A stretch of 64,000 bases of DNA from UBA1563 sp037440065 (GTDB taxonomy: Bacteria; Bacteroidota; Ignavibacteria; Ignavibacteriales; Ignavibacteriaceae): NCBI GenBank assembly GCA_037440065.1, contig JBBIUV010000015.1, positions 1,054,001 through 1,118,000 on the forward strand, read 5' to 3'. Both the position numbers and the translations under genes were made by a program. This document shows, piece by piece, positions 1-9,212 of this stretch. Below the pieces are notes generated by a model that saw nothing but the letters and a program-made list of their open reading frames with translations, made no database searches and was not told where the DNA came from. Every line of letters starts with the position of its first letter. Within the stretch, counting starts at the first letter, position 1.

Positions 1-243
1 GGCATCGCTGAATCTGGCGAAACTTATTCCGCCTCCCCAGTCTTCGGCTTTCATCACCCACTCCATACGGAGAGAAGCTGTTCCTTCCATTTTGAAGTTA
101 GTATCATAGGTACGGACGAGTGAATTCCCAGCATTCATCCATTCGTCTGCCCAGTTTGTCCAACCTCCGTCAAAATTTTCTACTGACTGCGCAGATAAAC
201 TTTGCAAGAAGATAATTACAAACAAGTAAAGGAGTTTTTTCAT
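1..243 (-). CDS. Exported protein of unknown function, N-terminal part
   Basis: Reading from the ATG at 243 down to base 1 gives 81 uninterrupted codons, so the gene is cut by the window edge. The first 20 or so residues are a signal peptide (MKKLLYLFVIIFLQSLSAQ), so the product is exported. The visible mature part is rich in Trp and Gly (GGWTNW, WMNAGNS, EDWGGG) and resembles the opening strands of a jelly-roll, carbohydrate-binding-like module. That is only an impression from 60 residues. The next gene on the same strand starts at 1535 and ends 32 bases upstream, so the two may be co-transcribed. No function can be assigned. Confidence 0.7.
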   Translation of the reverse strand, partial: MKKLLYLFVIIFLQSLSAQSVENFDGGWTNWADEWMNAGNSLVRTYDTNFKMEGTASLRMEWVMKAEDWGGGISFARFSDA

Positions 244-275
244 AACATTACCTCATTTTGTGTTAGTTGATTGAT

Positions 276-1535
276 TTATTTCAGTAAAATGCACTTCTTT
301 GTTAACGATTGAGTTTCAGTTGATACCTGGTAAAAAAAAACACCTGCCGGAAGATCCGCTGCATCTATATTTAGAGTATGAGTTCCGGGGTCTAAAATTC
401 CAGCATCCAGAGTTTTTACTAAGTTTCCAATTGCGTCATACAAATTTAAAGTTATATCACTTTTTTTTTCTAATGTAATTACGACCGAAGTTGTCGGGTT
501 AAACGGATTCGGATAATTTTGAGATACTCTAAAAGATGAAGGAACTTCTTTCTCCATTCCTACTTTAACCGGCGAACCAAAAGGCGTATAACAAACACCT
601 AATTCATGCAACGTTGAATTCAATCCGAAGAGAGCTAGAGTCCATGATGCGCCGGTCTTACTGTTTCCGAGGAATAAATCCCAACCGCCTTTAACGCCTG
701 GACGGTTACTTGAAAAAAAGACATATTCTGAATCGACCGGGTAAGGATCAGAATCATCGGCAGTGCTAATATTAAAGGGGAGTGAAACAGCTTTCCCGGT
801 ATTTAAATTTGCGAGAAAGAGATCGTCCGCAGCGTTTGATGCAGATGTACCCCTGGTAAAAATGTAAGTTGAATCATCTCTAACAATCGGATAATAACTG
901 TGAACATTTGGAGTTCCATCGATAATTTTATTTTCTGTTCCGTCAAGATTTACAGAGTAGATAAAAGTATTGTTTCCCGTTCCGGTAGAATAAATAATCT
1001 TTTTCCCATCGGTTGTTGGATACGGCATTGATTCTTCAACACTCCAGCCATCATGGGTAACTTGTACGATTTCTTTTGTCTCGATGTTCATTACTTTTAG
1101 ATCGCCGTTACTTTTGTAACAGATGTGAACTCCATCTCTAAAAAATTTAGGGTCTTGATCGAGATAATTATTTGGAGTTAAATTCACCGGTTCTTCAGTG
1201 CTATTGATAGGCAATAAATAAACATTCCAACTGCTGCTCGAGCGCATTCCTTTTGGAACAGCCATAAAAACTATTTTTGATCCGTCGGGAGAAAAGTGAG
1301 CATTCACAGGGTGATCAACGCTCGTCCAATTTTTACTGATCTCGATTAATTTCCTATCTACAAAATCAAACATAAAAAGTTTTCCATCCCAGTTCATCCA
1401 ATCGGAATATGTATGGAAAACAATTCTTCCCGATTTGATCGGGAAATTTAATTGAGCTGACACTGTTACCGTAAAGATAAAACACAACACAAATAGGGAG
1501 GAATATTTGGTCCTATTTTGGAAGAAAGGTAACAC
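276..1535 (-). CDS. Exported TolB/WD40-like beta-propeller protein with type IX secretion C-terminal domain
   Basis: The 419-residue product starts at a GTG two bases after the stop codon of the ROK kinase gene, so it probably belongs to the same transcript. Residues about 11-28 form a hydrophobic signal peptide ending in VSAQ. The body contains repeated TolB/DPP4-like propeller blades (for example FSPDGSKIVF, YPTTDGKKIIYST, DSEYVFFSSNRPG), which usually bind ligands or proteins. The last 85 residues are a T9SS type A sorting domain: FRVSQNYPNPFNPTTS, then a FlgD-like Ig fold and a basic CILLK end. It is therefore predicted to cross the outer membrane through the type IX system and be released or anchored at the surface. 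The target of the propeller is unknown. Confidence 0.85.
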   Translation of the reverse strand: MLPFFQNRTKYSSLFVLCFIFTVTVSAQLNFPIKSGRIVFHTYSDWMNWDGKLFMFDFVDRKLIEISKNWTSVDHPVNAHFSPDGSKIVFMAVPKGMRSSSSWNVYLLPINSTEEPVNLTPNNYLDQDPKFFRDGVHICYKSNGDLKVMNIETKEIVQVTHDGWSVEESMPYPTTDGKKIIYSTGTGNNTFIYSVNLDGTENKIIDGTPNVHSYYPIVRDDSTYIFTRGTSASNAADDLFLANLNTGKAVSLPFNISTADDSDPYPVDSEYVFFSSNRPGVKGGWDLFLGNSKTGASWTLALFGLNSTLHELGVCYTPFGSPVKVGMEKEVPSSFRVSQNYPNPFNPTTSVVITLEKKSDITLNLYDAIGNLVKTLDAGILDPGTHTLNIDAADLPAGVFFYQVSTETQSLTKKCILLK

Positions 1536-1536
1536 T

Positions 1537-2544
1537 TTATGCCATCTCTTTTTCTAACGTTCGCAAATGCAATTTCACTTTGTTAATTTGGAGTTCATGC
1601 CAGATTAATGCGCTCGCACCTAAAATAGCAGCATTCCCTTGCGGTAAACCGGATAGTAAAATTTTTACTTTTCCTTTAAAAATGCTAAGCAGGTTCTTTT
1701 CCATCGAAGAGATTGTAGCGTTAACAAGTAAGTCTCCGGCAGAGGCTAATCCTTCGGTTAAGATTATTGCTTCAGGACTAAAACATGCAACCGTATTTGC
1801 CAACGCCTCGCCAAAAATTTGTCCGGTAATTTCTAATGTTTCGTTTGCAATTGAGTCTCCCATTTTAGCCGCCTTCAAAATCAGATCAGCCGTTAGATCA
1901 TTTAAAGGAACTTCTCTAAGAACACTGTCTCCGTTGTATTTAGAAAGCAATTCAATCGCGGTTCTCACTAATCCAGTGGTTGAAACGTAAGTTTCCAAAC
2001 AACCTTTTCTTCCGCAGCCACAATGCCGACCGTTTTTCTCAATAATCGTATGTCCTATTTCTCCCGCAAAACCTTCGTTGCCGTACAACAAATTTCCTTC
2101 AACCACTATTCCGCTCCCTAAACCTAAACCGAGCGTAATTTGAATAAAATTTTTAAAGTTTTTTGCTACGCCGTATTTAAGTTCGCCAACTGCCGATGCA
2201 TTTGCATCATTGGTAATTACAATGGGAACGTCCCAATAATTTTTAGCAATTTCTACAACGGGAACTTTAACCCAGTTAAGATTGGAAGAATTTTCAACCG
2301 TTCCCGTGTGGTAATTTGCGCAGGGAGCTGCGATGCCTATTCCGATAAGTTTATGAGTATCTTTAAAATTTTTATAAGAGGAGGCAACTTGTTTGTACAA
2401 ACGTTCGAAGAGAGTTTCTGCAGATTCGTGTACGCGCATTTTAATAGCTTCTTCCATGACGATCTCGCCTTTGCGATCTACCAAACCATACTCAATACTG
2501 GTTCCGCTTATTTTTATTCCTAAGGTAACATCAATCGGTTTCAT
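1537..2544 (-). CDS. ROK family sugar kinase (glucokinase/NagC-like)
   Basis: This 335-residue protein has the ROK (repressor, ORF, kinase) layout. An N-terminal ATPase phosphate-1 loop (LGIKISGTSIEYGLVD) comes first, then NDANASAVGE with the likely catalytic Asp, then the GLGLGSGIVVEG segment. A GEIGH motif is followed by the zinc-binding cysteine cluster HCGCGRKGCLE, diagnostic of the family. No N-terminal helix-turn-helix is present, so it is a kinase rather than a repressor. The likely substrate is glucose or a related hexose. The clear ATG at 2544 is used. It sits just before the beta-propeller gene with a one-base gap, which suggests an operon, although no functional link between them is obvious. 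Confidence 0.88.
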   Translation of the reverse strand: MKPIDVTLGIKISGTSIEYGLVDRKGEIVMEEAIKMRVHESAETLFERLYKQVASSYKNFKDTHKLIGIGIAAPCANYHTGTVENSSNLNWVKVPVVEIAKNYWDVPIVITNDANASAVGELKYGVAKNFKNFIQITLGLGLGSGIVVEGNLLYGNEGFAGEIGHTIIEKNGRHCGCGRKGCLETYVSTTGLVRTAIELLSKYNGDSVLREVPLNDLTADLILKAAKMGDSIANETLEITGQIFGEALANTVACFSPEAIILTEGLASAGDLLVNATISSMEKNLLSIFKGKVKILLSGLPQGNAAILGASALIWHELQINKVKLHLRTLEKEMA

Positions 2545-2716
2545 AATTACTAACCATTATTTATTGGAATAATTAAAAAAGGTATTTTACAAGAGACATT
2601 TCAAAATACTGAGAGGAAATTAACTTAAGAATCCCAGATGAGCACCAGATTTGTATATAAAAGCGTAAAAAATAATATGAACGCGACCGAAAGGGGAGTA
2701 AGCGTGACAATTAAAC

Positions 2717-2745
2717 GAAAAGGAACTTCCTATGAGTTCCTTTTC
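2717..2745 (-). terminator. Intrinsic terminator downstream of purB
   Basis: An 11-bp perfect stem (arms 2717-2727 and 2735-2745) with a 7-base loop lies 31 bases beyond the purB stop codon. On the minus strand it is followed by a moderately T-rich stretch. It would end the htrA-purB transcript before the ROK gene. Confidence 0.65.
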
Positions 2746-2776
2746 ATTTAATTTTACGGTTAATTTTATTCCTTCG

Positions 2777-4075
2777 TTACTCTAACACCGTCCTCTGAAA
2801 AATATAATCCACATTCTTCAACATCTTATCGTTATTAAAAATTGTTTCGATCTCCTCTTTGGATAAATACTTCGTTGCTTCGTCTGAGGCAAGTAATTCA
2901 TCTTTTAAATTTTTACTTTGGTCCGCCCAGACTTTCATTGCGGAGGTTTGTACTATTTTGTATGCCTCTTCTCGTGTAGCACCTTTCTCTGTAATTTTTA
3001 GTAGGATGGTTTGCGAGAAGACGAGTCCGCGTGTGAGGTTAAGATTCTTCAACATGTTTTCAGGATAGATGAGAAGATTTTTAATCAAGTCTTTCGTTTT
3101 TGCAAGCATGTAATTCAAAAGAATTGTACTGTCGGGAATGATAACCCTTTCGACGGAAGAGTGAGTAATATCGCGCTCGTGCCAAAGAGAAACGTTTTCA
3201 AATCCCGCAGTTGCATTTCCGCGGAGAATGCGGGCGAGTCCGGCAATTCTTTCACACGTAATGGGATTTCTTTTATGGGGCATCGCGGAAGAACCTTTTT
3301 GTCCTTTACCGAAAAACTCTTCTGCTTCAAGTACTTCTGTTTTTTGCAAGTGGCGGATTTCGGTTGCAATTTTTTCAAGTGTACTTCCGGCTATTGCAAG
3401 AACGGAAAGATATTCAGCGTGTCTATCGCGTTGGATTACTTGCGTTGAAACGGGAGCCGGAGTTAATCCCATTTTTTTACACACATATTCTTCCACTTTG
3501 GGAGAAAGATGTTCAAACGTTCCGACTGCGCCAGAGATTTGTCCAACGCTTATTCTTTCAATCGCGGATTTTAGTCGTTCAATATTTCTTTTTGTTTCTT
3601 CAAACCACAAAGCGAATTTCAATCCCATGGTTGTCGGCTCGGCGTGGATACCATGAGTTCTCCCGACGCAAAGAGTATTTTTATATTCAATCGCTTTTTC
3701 TTTTAGAATCGATTTTAATTCTTCAAGATCTTTTAAAAGAATTTCGCCAGCTGTTTTCATTTGAAAGGAAAGAGTAGTGTCGAGGATATCGGAAGAGGTC
3801 ATTCCATAATGAATGTGCCGCGAAACCGGACCAACATACTCGGCAACATTTGTAAGAAACGCGATTACATCGTGCTGTGTAGTTTCTTCAATCTCCAAAA
3901 TTTTTTTAACATCAAACTTGGCTTTTTGTTTTATCAGCTCCACATCCTCTTTCGGAATTTGCCCAAGTTCTGCTCTGGCTTCGCATGCAAGAATTTCAAT
4001 TTGCAACCAGGTTTGATATTTAAAATCATCTTCCCAAATTTTGCCCATTTCCGGGCGTGTATATCTTTCTATCAT
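2777..4075 (-). CDS. purB: Adenylosuccinate lyase
   Basis: The 432-residue protein is a member of the fumarase/aspartase superfamily. PurB performs two eliminations of fumarate in purine synthesis: SAICAR to AICAR, and adenylosuccinate to AMP. The signature loop GQKGSSAMPHKRNP, with the mobile catalytic serine, is complete near residue 265. TSSDILDT near residue 94 and the HGIHAEPTT segment near residue 140 are also conserved. Length is normal for the short bacterial form. The start ATG overlaps the stop codon of the upstream htrA gene in a TAATG arrangement, implying translational coupling. Confidence 0.96.
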   Translation of the reverse strand: MIERYTRPEMGKIWEDDFKYQTWLQIEILACEARAELGQIPKEDVELIKQKAKFDVKKILEIEETTQHDVIAFLTNVAEYVGPVSRHIHYGMTSSDILDTTLSFQMKTAGEILLKDLEELKSILKEKAIEYKNTLCVGRTHGIHAEPTTMGLKFALWFEETKRNIERLKSAIERISVGQISGAVGTFEHLSPKVEEYVCKKMGLTPAPVSTQVIQRDRHAEYLSVLAIAGSTLEKIATEIRHLQKTEVLEAEEFFGKGQKGSSAMPHKRNPITCERIAGLARILRGNATAGFENVSLWHERDITHSSVERVIIPDSTILLNYMLAKTKDLIKNLLIYPENMLKNLNLTRGLVFSQTILLKITEKGATREEAYKIVQTSAMKVWADQSKNLKDELLASDEATKYLSKEEIETIFNNDKMLKNVDYIFQRTVLE

Positions 4076-5190
4076 TAATGTGTCTCCAATTTCATGGTTA
4101 TATTCTCATCGTCGTTATCACGGATTACTTTTACGTCGATCTGTTGATTAGTTCTGAATTCTTGTAAAACTCCGATAAGGTTTTGCTGATTATTTATTTT
4201 AAATTCGTCTATTTGAACAATGACATCGCCAGGTTTTAAGCCGGCTCGTCCGGCTGGAGAATTTTTCTCCACCTGGGTAACAATAACTCCACGAGTGTTG
4301 TCCAATTTCATGTAACGGGCGATGGTTTCATCAATATTTTGGATGGCAAAACCGGGATAAAAATCTCTTTCGATCTTTCCCTTGGTTTTAAGTTCTTCCA
4401 TTATCCGTTTTATTTTGTTTACCGGAATGGCAAATCCAAGTCCGATGCTGCCGGAATTTCCGCCGGCGGTATAAATAATCGTGTTCATTCCGATAAGTTC
4501 ACCAATGCTGTTAACTAAAGGTCCGCCGCTGTTGCCGCCGTTTATTGCCGCATCCGTTTGAAGCATGTTTAAATAATAACGGTTTTGTACCGGATCTAAA
4601 TTCATTCCCGTTGCACTGATAACTCCTACCGTTACTGTAGGTTTGTCGTTAATTTCAAAAAGTCCGAAAGGATTACCGAGAGCAATGACCCATTCACCGA
4701 TAATTGCGTCGTCGGAATTTCCAAAGGGAATGTGAGGAAAATTTTCACCTTCAATTTTTAATAGACAGATATCGGAAACCGGGTCGGTTCCGATTGTTTT
4801 TGCGTTGTACTGTTTCCCGTTTGTCAGCGTCACAACAATTTCTGAAGCGCTTCCGGCTACGTGGTCGTTTGTGATAATATAACCATCCGACGAAACCAGG
4901 ATTCCTGAACCAAGACTTTTTACTTTTTGTTTGGTTGTTTGATCGCCAAAAAATTGTCTAAAAAAAGAATCATCGAAAAAAGGATTTGAAAAAAGGGTTT
5001 GGTATTGTCTAATTTCAGTTACATTTATACCAACAACTGCGGGACTAACTTTAGCCACCGTTTCTGTTAAAATATTTTTGCGAGAATTGGTTATTGAATT
5101 ATTGGCTTCATCTCTGGAAGATTGACCAAATACTGTAAAATTGACTAAAAAAAGGGTTATTAAGAATAATTTATTTCTTGTTTTGTTCAT
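4075..5190 (-). CDS. HtrA/DegP family periplasmic serine protease with one PDZ domain
   Basis: A signal peptide covers about residues 1-22 and the mature enzyme lies in the periplasm. The trypsin-like domain shows the full catalytic triad: His110 in TNDHVA, Asp140 in SDICLL, and Ser221 in GGNSGGPL. One PDZ domain follows (about residues 270-365, with SPAGRAGLKPGDVIVQI). At 371 residues with a single PDZ it is closer to DegS/HhoB-type enzymes than to two-PDZ DegP. Expected roles are degradation of misfolded envelope proteins and stress signalling. It is the first gene of a two-gene unit with purB. A TATATTTG box lies 24 bases upstream of the start. Confidence 0.92.
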   Translation of the reverse strand: MNKTRNKLFLITLFLVNFTVFGQSSRDEANNSITNSRKNILTETVAKVSPAVVGINVTEIRQYQTLFSNPFFDDSFFRQFFGDQTTKQKVKSLGSGILVSSDGYIITNDHVAGSASEIVVTLTNGKQYNAKTIGTDPVSDICLLKIEGENFPHIPFGNSDDAIIGEWVIALGNPFGLFEINDKPTVTVGVISATGMNLDPVQNRYYLNMLQTDAAINGGNSGGPLVNSIGELIGMNTIIYTAGGNSGSIGLGFAIPVNKIKRIMEELKTKGKIERDFYPGFAIQNIDETIARYMKLDNTRGVIVTQVEKNSPAGRAGLKPGDVIVQIDEFKINNQQNLIGVLQEFRTNQQIDVKVIRDNDDENITMKLETH

Positions 5191-5213
5191 TTTTTCTCCG
5201 AAATTGTACGGTA

Positions 5214-5221
5214 CAAATATA
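5214..5221 (-). promoter_or_regulatory. Possible -7 box of the htrA promoter
   Basis: On the minus strand the bases read TATATTTG, a match to the Bacteroidota -7 consensus TAnnTTTG. They sit 24 bases before the htrA ATG. No convincing TTG box is seen at the expected 19-21-base distance, so this is tentative. Confidence 0.35.
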
Positions 5222-5404
5222 AGAAGAGTTCACAAGCAATGCAGGGTAATCTTTTTAGAATAACGGATATTTTGCCAAAATGGTGAATCTTTTTAGCTAA
5301 ATCGCATTTTTTAGCCGATATGTAATTAATCCCTAAAATTCAACTTGATTTTGGATTCTTTTAGGATTACATTTTGAGTGCTGTTACAAATAAATGGGTA
5401 CTTG

Positions 5405-6844
5405 ATGTCTTTTTTTGATTCTGAATATTCAGAGAACGAGAACGACTTTATTGAAAGTAGAGACTTACCCACTTCAATTAAAAAAGCTAAAACTTTAGTT
5501 GAAGAGGGAAAGACTTTCATAAATCAAAACTTTCTTGAAGAAGTTGTTGATCTCTGCATTGAAAATTACCGTTATCGCGATGCGCTATTTCTGATTGATA
5601 CTTTATTGGAGGTAGCTCCATATAACGCCGACTTATATTTGCAAAAAGGGATTTGCCTTGTTCAGTTGAACCAAAACCGCAGAGCAATGAAATTTGTAGA
5701 TAAATCACTTTCTCTGAATCCGGTTGATGTTGATGCCCTTGCTGAAAAAGCTTTAATTCATATAAATCTGAAGAATTTTGAAGAGGCTCAGCGCGTTTTG
5801 CATCAAGCTTTAGCGATTGAACCAAAGAATGAACTGATCTACTATCGTTTTGGCAAACTTTACCAGATGAAGGAGCTGTATTCCAAAGCAGCGGAATATT
5901 TTGAGAAAGCTGCTGAACTTGATCCTGAATTTTCAGAAGCAGTTTTCCAAACCGCAATAAGTTACGAATACGGAAATAATTATGAAGCCGCTCTGGTTGC
6001 ATATGATAGATACTTGGATATCGAACCAAATTGTGAAGTAGGGTGGTTTAACCGCGGAATTGTTTTGGAAGGTTTGAACCAACCTGAAAAAGCCATCAAC
6101 AGTTATGAGTTATCTCTCGCAATAGATGATCATTTTACGGATGCTTGGTTCAATCTAGGAAATCTTTTTGCTGATCTGGGCAAGTTCGATCAATCGATTG
6201 AATGCTTTAAAAATGTTTTGAAATTAGAACGGGATGATGAAGCTGCTTACTTTAACATCGCAACGATCTACGAAGAAAAAGAAGATTACGTTACCGCGAT
6301 AAAGTTTTATACGAGAGCAATTAAAAAAGATTCCGGTTATCACGAAGCATTTCTTGGTAGAGGGTATTGTTTTTATAAGTTAAATAAAGTTCGCGCGGCT
6401 TTAAGAGATTTTCGTTTAGCGCTAGCGGCAAATTATTTTTCAGATGAAGTTTGGGATGTTTCCCTCCGCGAGAATTTCCAGATTGATGAATCAACAATTC
6501 TCCGCATCAATGAGTTGATCGATTTACATCAGGAAAATCCGACTGACTTTACAGTGGTAAAAGATTTATCAAAAAAATATTCAGAAATTTACGCTATTGA
6601 TAAAGCAATTGATTATTTATTTAGAGCACTTCAGCTTCAACCGAATGACGGCGAGAGCTATTATCAGCTGGCGAAATTGTATTTCCAAAAGAAGATGAGT
6701 AAACACGGATTATATTATCTAAAAAAAGCGTTCACGGTTAAAACTGCACTTAAGCAGAAATTTTCAACATCTTTCCCAGGGGTTAGTCAATCTAAACTTT
6801 TTATTGCCCTGATGGAAGATAATTCCATTTTTCAAGTTCGATAA
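5405..6844 (+). CDS. Tetratricopeptide repeat (TPR) protein
   Basis: The protein is a chain of about ten TPR units from residue 45 to near the end. Clear examples are NADLYLQKGICLVQLNQ, ELIYYRFGKLYQMKELY and DAWFNLGNLFADLGKF, with typical A-A-P spacing. There is no signal peptide or membrane segment, so it is a cytoplasmic scaffold for protein contacts. An in-frame GTG at 5378 would add nine residues, but the ATG at 5405 fits better, with the acidic FFDSEYSENEND start. Full length from this ATG is 479 residues. It lies 29 bases upstream of aroE on the same strand, so co-transcription is likely. Partners are unknown. Confidence 0.85.
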   Translation: MSFFDSEYSENENDFIESRDLPTSIKKAKTLVEEGKTFINQNFLEEVVDLCIENYRYRDALFLIDTLLEVAPYNADLYLQKGICLVQLNQNRRAMKFVDKSLSLNPVDVDALAEKALIHINLKNFEEAQRVLHQALAIEPKNELIYYRFGKLYQMKELYSKAAEYFEKAAELDPEFSEAVFQTAISYEYGNNYEAALVAYDRYLDIEPNCEVGWFNRGIVLEGLNQPEKAINSYELSLAIDDHFTDAWFNLGNLFADLGKFDQSIECFKNVLKLERDDEAAYFNIATIYEEKEDYVTAIKFYTRAIKKDSGYHEAFLGRGYCFYKLNKVRAALRDFRLALAANYFSDEVWDVSLRENFQIDESTILRINELIDLHQENPTDFTVVKDLSKKYSEIYAIDKAIDYLFRALQLQPNDGESYYQLAKLYFQKKMSKHGLYYLKKAFTVKTALKQKFSTSFPGVSQSKLFIALMEDNSIFQVR

Positions 6845-6873
6845 ACATTTTAAGAAACTATAATAAATTCGCT

Positions 6874-7749
6874 ATGAAAGATACATTCCATCTCTCTACA
6901 CAGGTATTAGGCTTACTCGGGCATCCGATTAAACATACTTTTTCTCCTTTCATTCACAATATGGCAATAGACTTACTGGGTCTTGATTATATTTATTTGC
7001 CATTCGATGTACCTCATTCTAATTTGAGAAATGCATTAAAGGGGATTGTTGCTCTTGGTATAAAAGGATTTAACGTTACAATTCCCCATAAAGAGGCGAT
7101 GGTTGGTCACGTGAACAGTCTTTCCGAGGAGGCAGGAATTATCGGTTCAGTAAACACAGTTGTAAATGAAATGGGAAAATTAGTTGGCTATAATACCGAT
7201 GTAACGGGAGTGATTGAAACGCTCAATCCATTTAAAGATGAAATTGCGAATAATGAAGTCACGGTCGTCGGAGCCGGTGGAGCCTGTCGCGCAGTGATCT
7301 ATTCTTTGATCAGAAATTTTAAACCGTCTCAAATAAATATTGTAAATAGAACAGAACAGCGTGCCGATAGTTTGAAAAACTATTTTTATGAAAAAATGAA
7401 GTACGAAAACTTTAAGACGTTTGAACTTTTTCCTCCTGATCTCGTTGAAGTTTTTAGAAATTCAAAATTGATCGTTAATGCAACTTCCGTTGGAATGTTC
7501 CCGGAAATAGAAGATACGATCATTAATTTAAATAATGCTTTTGGAAAAGATCAGATTGTTTTTGATTTGGTTTATAATCCCCCGCAAACTCAACTGCTGA
7601 AAATTGCTGCAGGTGAAGGGGCGAGAATATTAAACGGAATAAACATGCTGGTACATCAAGGTGCTAAATCATTTGAACTTTGGACCGGAGAGAAAATGCC
7701 GGTTGAAAAAATCACCGATGCATTAACCCTCTACATCGATAAAAATTAA
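6874..7749 (+). CDS. aroE: Shikimate dehydrogenase (NADP+)
   Basis: The 291-residue enzyme reduces 3-dehydroshikimate to shikimate in the chorismate pathway. The N-terminal substrate domain has the GHPIKHTFSPFIHN motif, which binds shikimate through serine and threonine side chains. NVTIPHKEAM carries the catalytic lysine. The Rossmann domain begins with GAGGACRAV near residue 130, followed by NRT for NADP+ phosphate recognition. NATSVGMFP and the LVYNPPQT segment near the C-terminus complete the family pattern. A strong hairpin follows the gene and also serves the convergent aminotransferase. Confidence 0.95.
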   Translation: MKDTFHLSTQVLGLLGHPIKHTFSPFIHNMAIDLLGLDYIYLPFDVPHSNLRNALKGIVALGIKGFNVTIPHKEAMVGHVNSLSEEAGIIGSVNTVVNEMGKLVGYNTDVTGVIETLNPFKDEIANNEVTVVGAGGACRAVIYSLIRNFKPSQINIVNRTEQRADSLKNYFYEKMKYENFKTFELFPPDLVEVFRNSKLIVNATSVGMFPEIEDTIINLNNAFGKDQIVFDLVYNPPQTQLLKIAAGEGARILNGINMLVHQGAKSFELWTGEKMPVEKITDALTLYIDKN

Positions 7750-7760
7750 TCCGGAATGGT

Positions 7761-7788
7761 TAGTATAAATCTTTTAAGATTTATACTA
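7761..7788. terminator. Bidirectional terminator between aroE and the aminotransferase gene
   Basis: A 13-bp perfect inverted repeat with a 2-base centre lies between two convergent genes. It is followed by a T-run on the plus strand (7791-7795), with A-rich sequence on the other side. The stem overlaps the last codons and the stop of the minus-strand aminotransferase gene. Confidence 0.75.
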
Positions 7789-8971
7789 ACTTTTTCAATC
7801 CTCTTTTAATTCTTGTAATTCCATCAATTATTTCTTCATATGAGCAGGCGTAGGACATTCTTACACATTTATCATTTCCAAAAGCAATACCTGGAACTAA
7901 TCCTACCAGTTCTTCTTTAAGCATATAATCACAGAAGGAAGAAGAATCAACGATGCTTGTGTGATCTGTTGTTTTTCCGTAAAACTTACTTACATCGAAG
8001 AAAATGTAGAACGCCCCTTTTGGTAACGGGCAATGGATGCCTTCAATCCGGTTCAATTCTTCAACGATAAAGTCACGTCTTTTTTGAAAAGCCACCACCA
8101 TTTTTTCAATTTCTTCCGAATGCTGTGTTAGCGCTGCAACGGTTGCCGCCTGGGAAATTGAACATGCATTTGAAGTAGAATGACTTTGTAAGTTTCGCGC
8201 AAGTCTTATTACATTCTCATTACCGGCAGCATAACCGATTCGCCACCCAGTCATTGCGTAAGCTTTACTTACTCCATTAACGGTTATTGTTTTATCTCTT
8301 AATTCTTCAACTGAACCAATTGCAAAATGCTTTTCATTGTCGAAAACTATCTTTTCATAAATTTCATCGGATATGATAAAAATATCTTTCTTCTTTAAAA
8401 CTTCTGCAAGAGCGAGAATTTCATCTTTCGAATAAACTGCTCCGGTTGGATTGGATGGTGTATTGAATAAAAATACTTTTGTTTTAGGTGTAATTGCTTT
8501 AGTCAATTGTTCCGGAGTTATCTTGAAATTATCTTCGGCATGAGTTTCAATAACAACTGATTTTGCCCCCGTCAGTTTCACCATTTCGGGGTAACTAACC
8601 CAGTATGGTGACTGATAGATAACTTCATCACCAGGATTACAAATTGCCATCAGGATATTGTAGATTGACTGTTTAGCTCCATTTGAAACAAGAATATTTT
8701 TCTGTTCAAAATGAAGGTCATTATCTTTTTCAAACTTATCAACGATAGCTTTTAAAAGAGCCGGGTAACCTTCATTTGCGGTGTAGCGGGTGAAATTTCC
8801 GTGAATCGCTTTGACTGCTGCTTTCTTAATAAATTCCGGCGTATCAAAATCCGGTTCGCCTGCGCTAAAACTTAGAACATCATTTCCTTCCGCTTTTAAT
8901 TTTTTAATCAAAGCGGAAAGAGCCATAGTTCTGCTTTCTTCTACATTTAATAATAATTCTGATAACGACAC
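7781..8971 (-). CDS. Class I pyridoxal-phosphate aminotransferase, aspartate aminotransferase type
   Basis: The 396-residue protein matches the Ib subgroup of aspartate aminotransferases, which exchange amino groups between aspartate and 2-oxoglutarate. Seen motifs are SFSAGEPDFDTP at the N-terminus and NTPSNPTG. ISDEIYEKIVF contributes PLP-ring contacts, and VSKAYAMTGWRIGY contains the Schiff-base lysine and phosphate-binding arginine. FGNDKCVRMSYA is near the C-terminus. Translation starts at GTG 8971; the overlapping ATG two bases earlier is out of frame. A paralogue lies back-to-back at 9213, with 241 bases of shared upstream DNA. Confidence 0.92.
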   Translation of the reverse strand: MSLSELLLNVEESRTMALSALIKKLKAEGNDVLSFSAGEPDFDTPEFIKKAAVKAIHGNFTRYTANEGYPALLKAIVDKFEKDNDLHFEQKNILVSNGAKQSIYNILMAICNPGDEVIYQSPYWVSYPEMVKLTGAKSVVIETHAEDNFKITPEQLTKAITPKTKVFLFNTPSNPTGAVYSKDEILALAEVLKKKDIFIISDEIYEKIVFDNEKHFAIGSVEELRDKTITVNGVSKAYAMTGWRIGYAAGNENVIRLARNLQSHSTSNACSISQAATVAALTQHSEEIEKMVVAFQKRRDFIVEELNRIEGIHCPLPKGAFYIFFDVSKFYGKTTDHTSIVDSSSFCDYMLKEELVGLVPGIAFGNDKCVRMSYACSYEEIIDGITRIKRGLKKLV

Positions 8972-9212
8972 ATCTGCTCCTAATAAATACTAAGTAATTA
9001 AAGTTCTTTTGAAATTCGATTTTAAATTAAGATTTATCACAACGACATCAAAAATTAGAAATAGACTTTTCTTTATGATTTGAATAAATATTCCCTTCGG
9101 GGAAATTGTATTCCAGTCAAATCCGTTTTTCCTTGCTTATCTGTAAAATGACGGATAAATTGCATACGCAAAAAAAATAATATATGAAACAAAAAAATTA
9201 GGATAAGCACAG

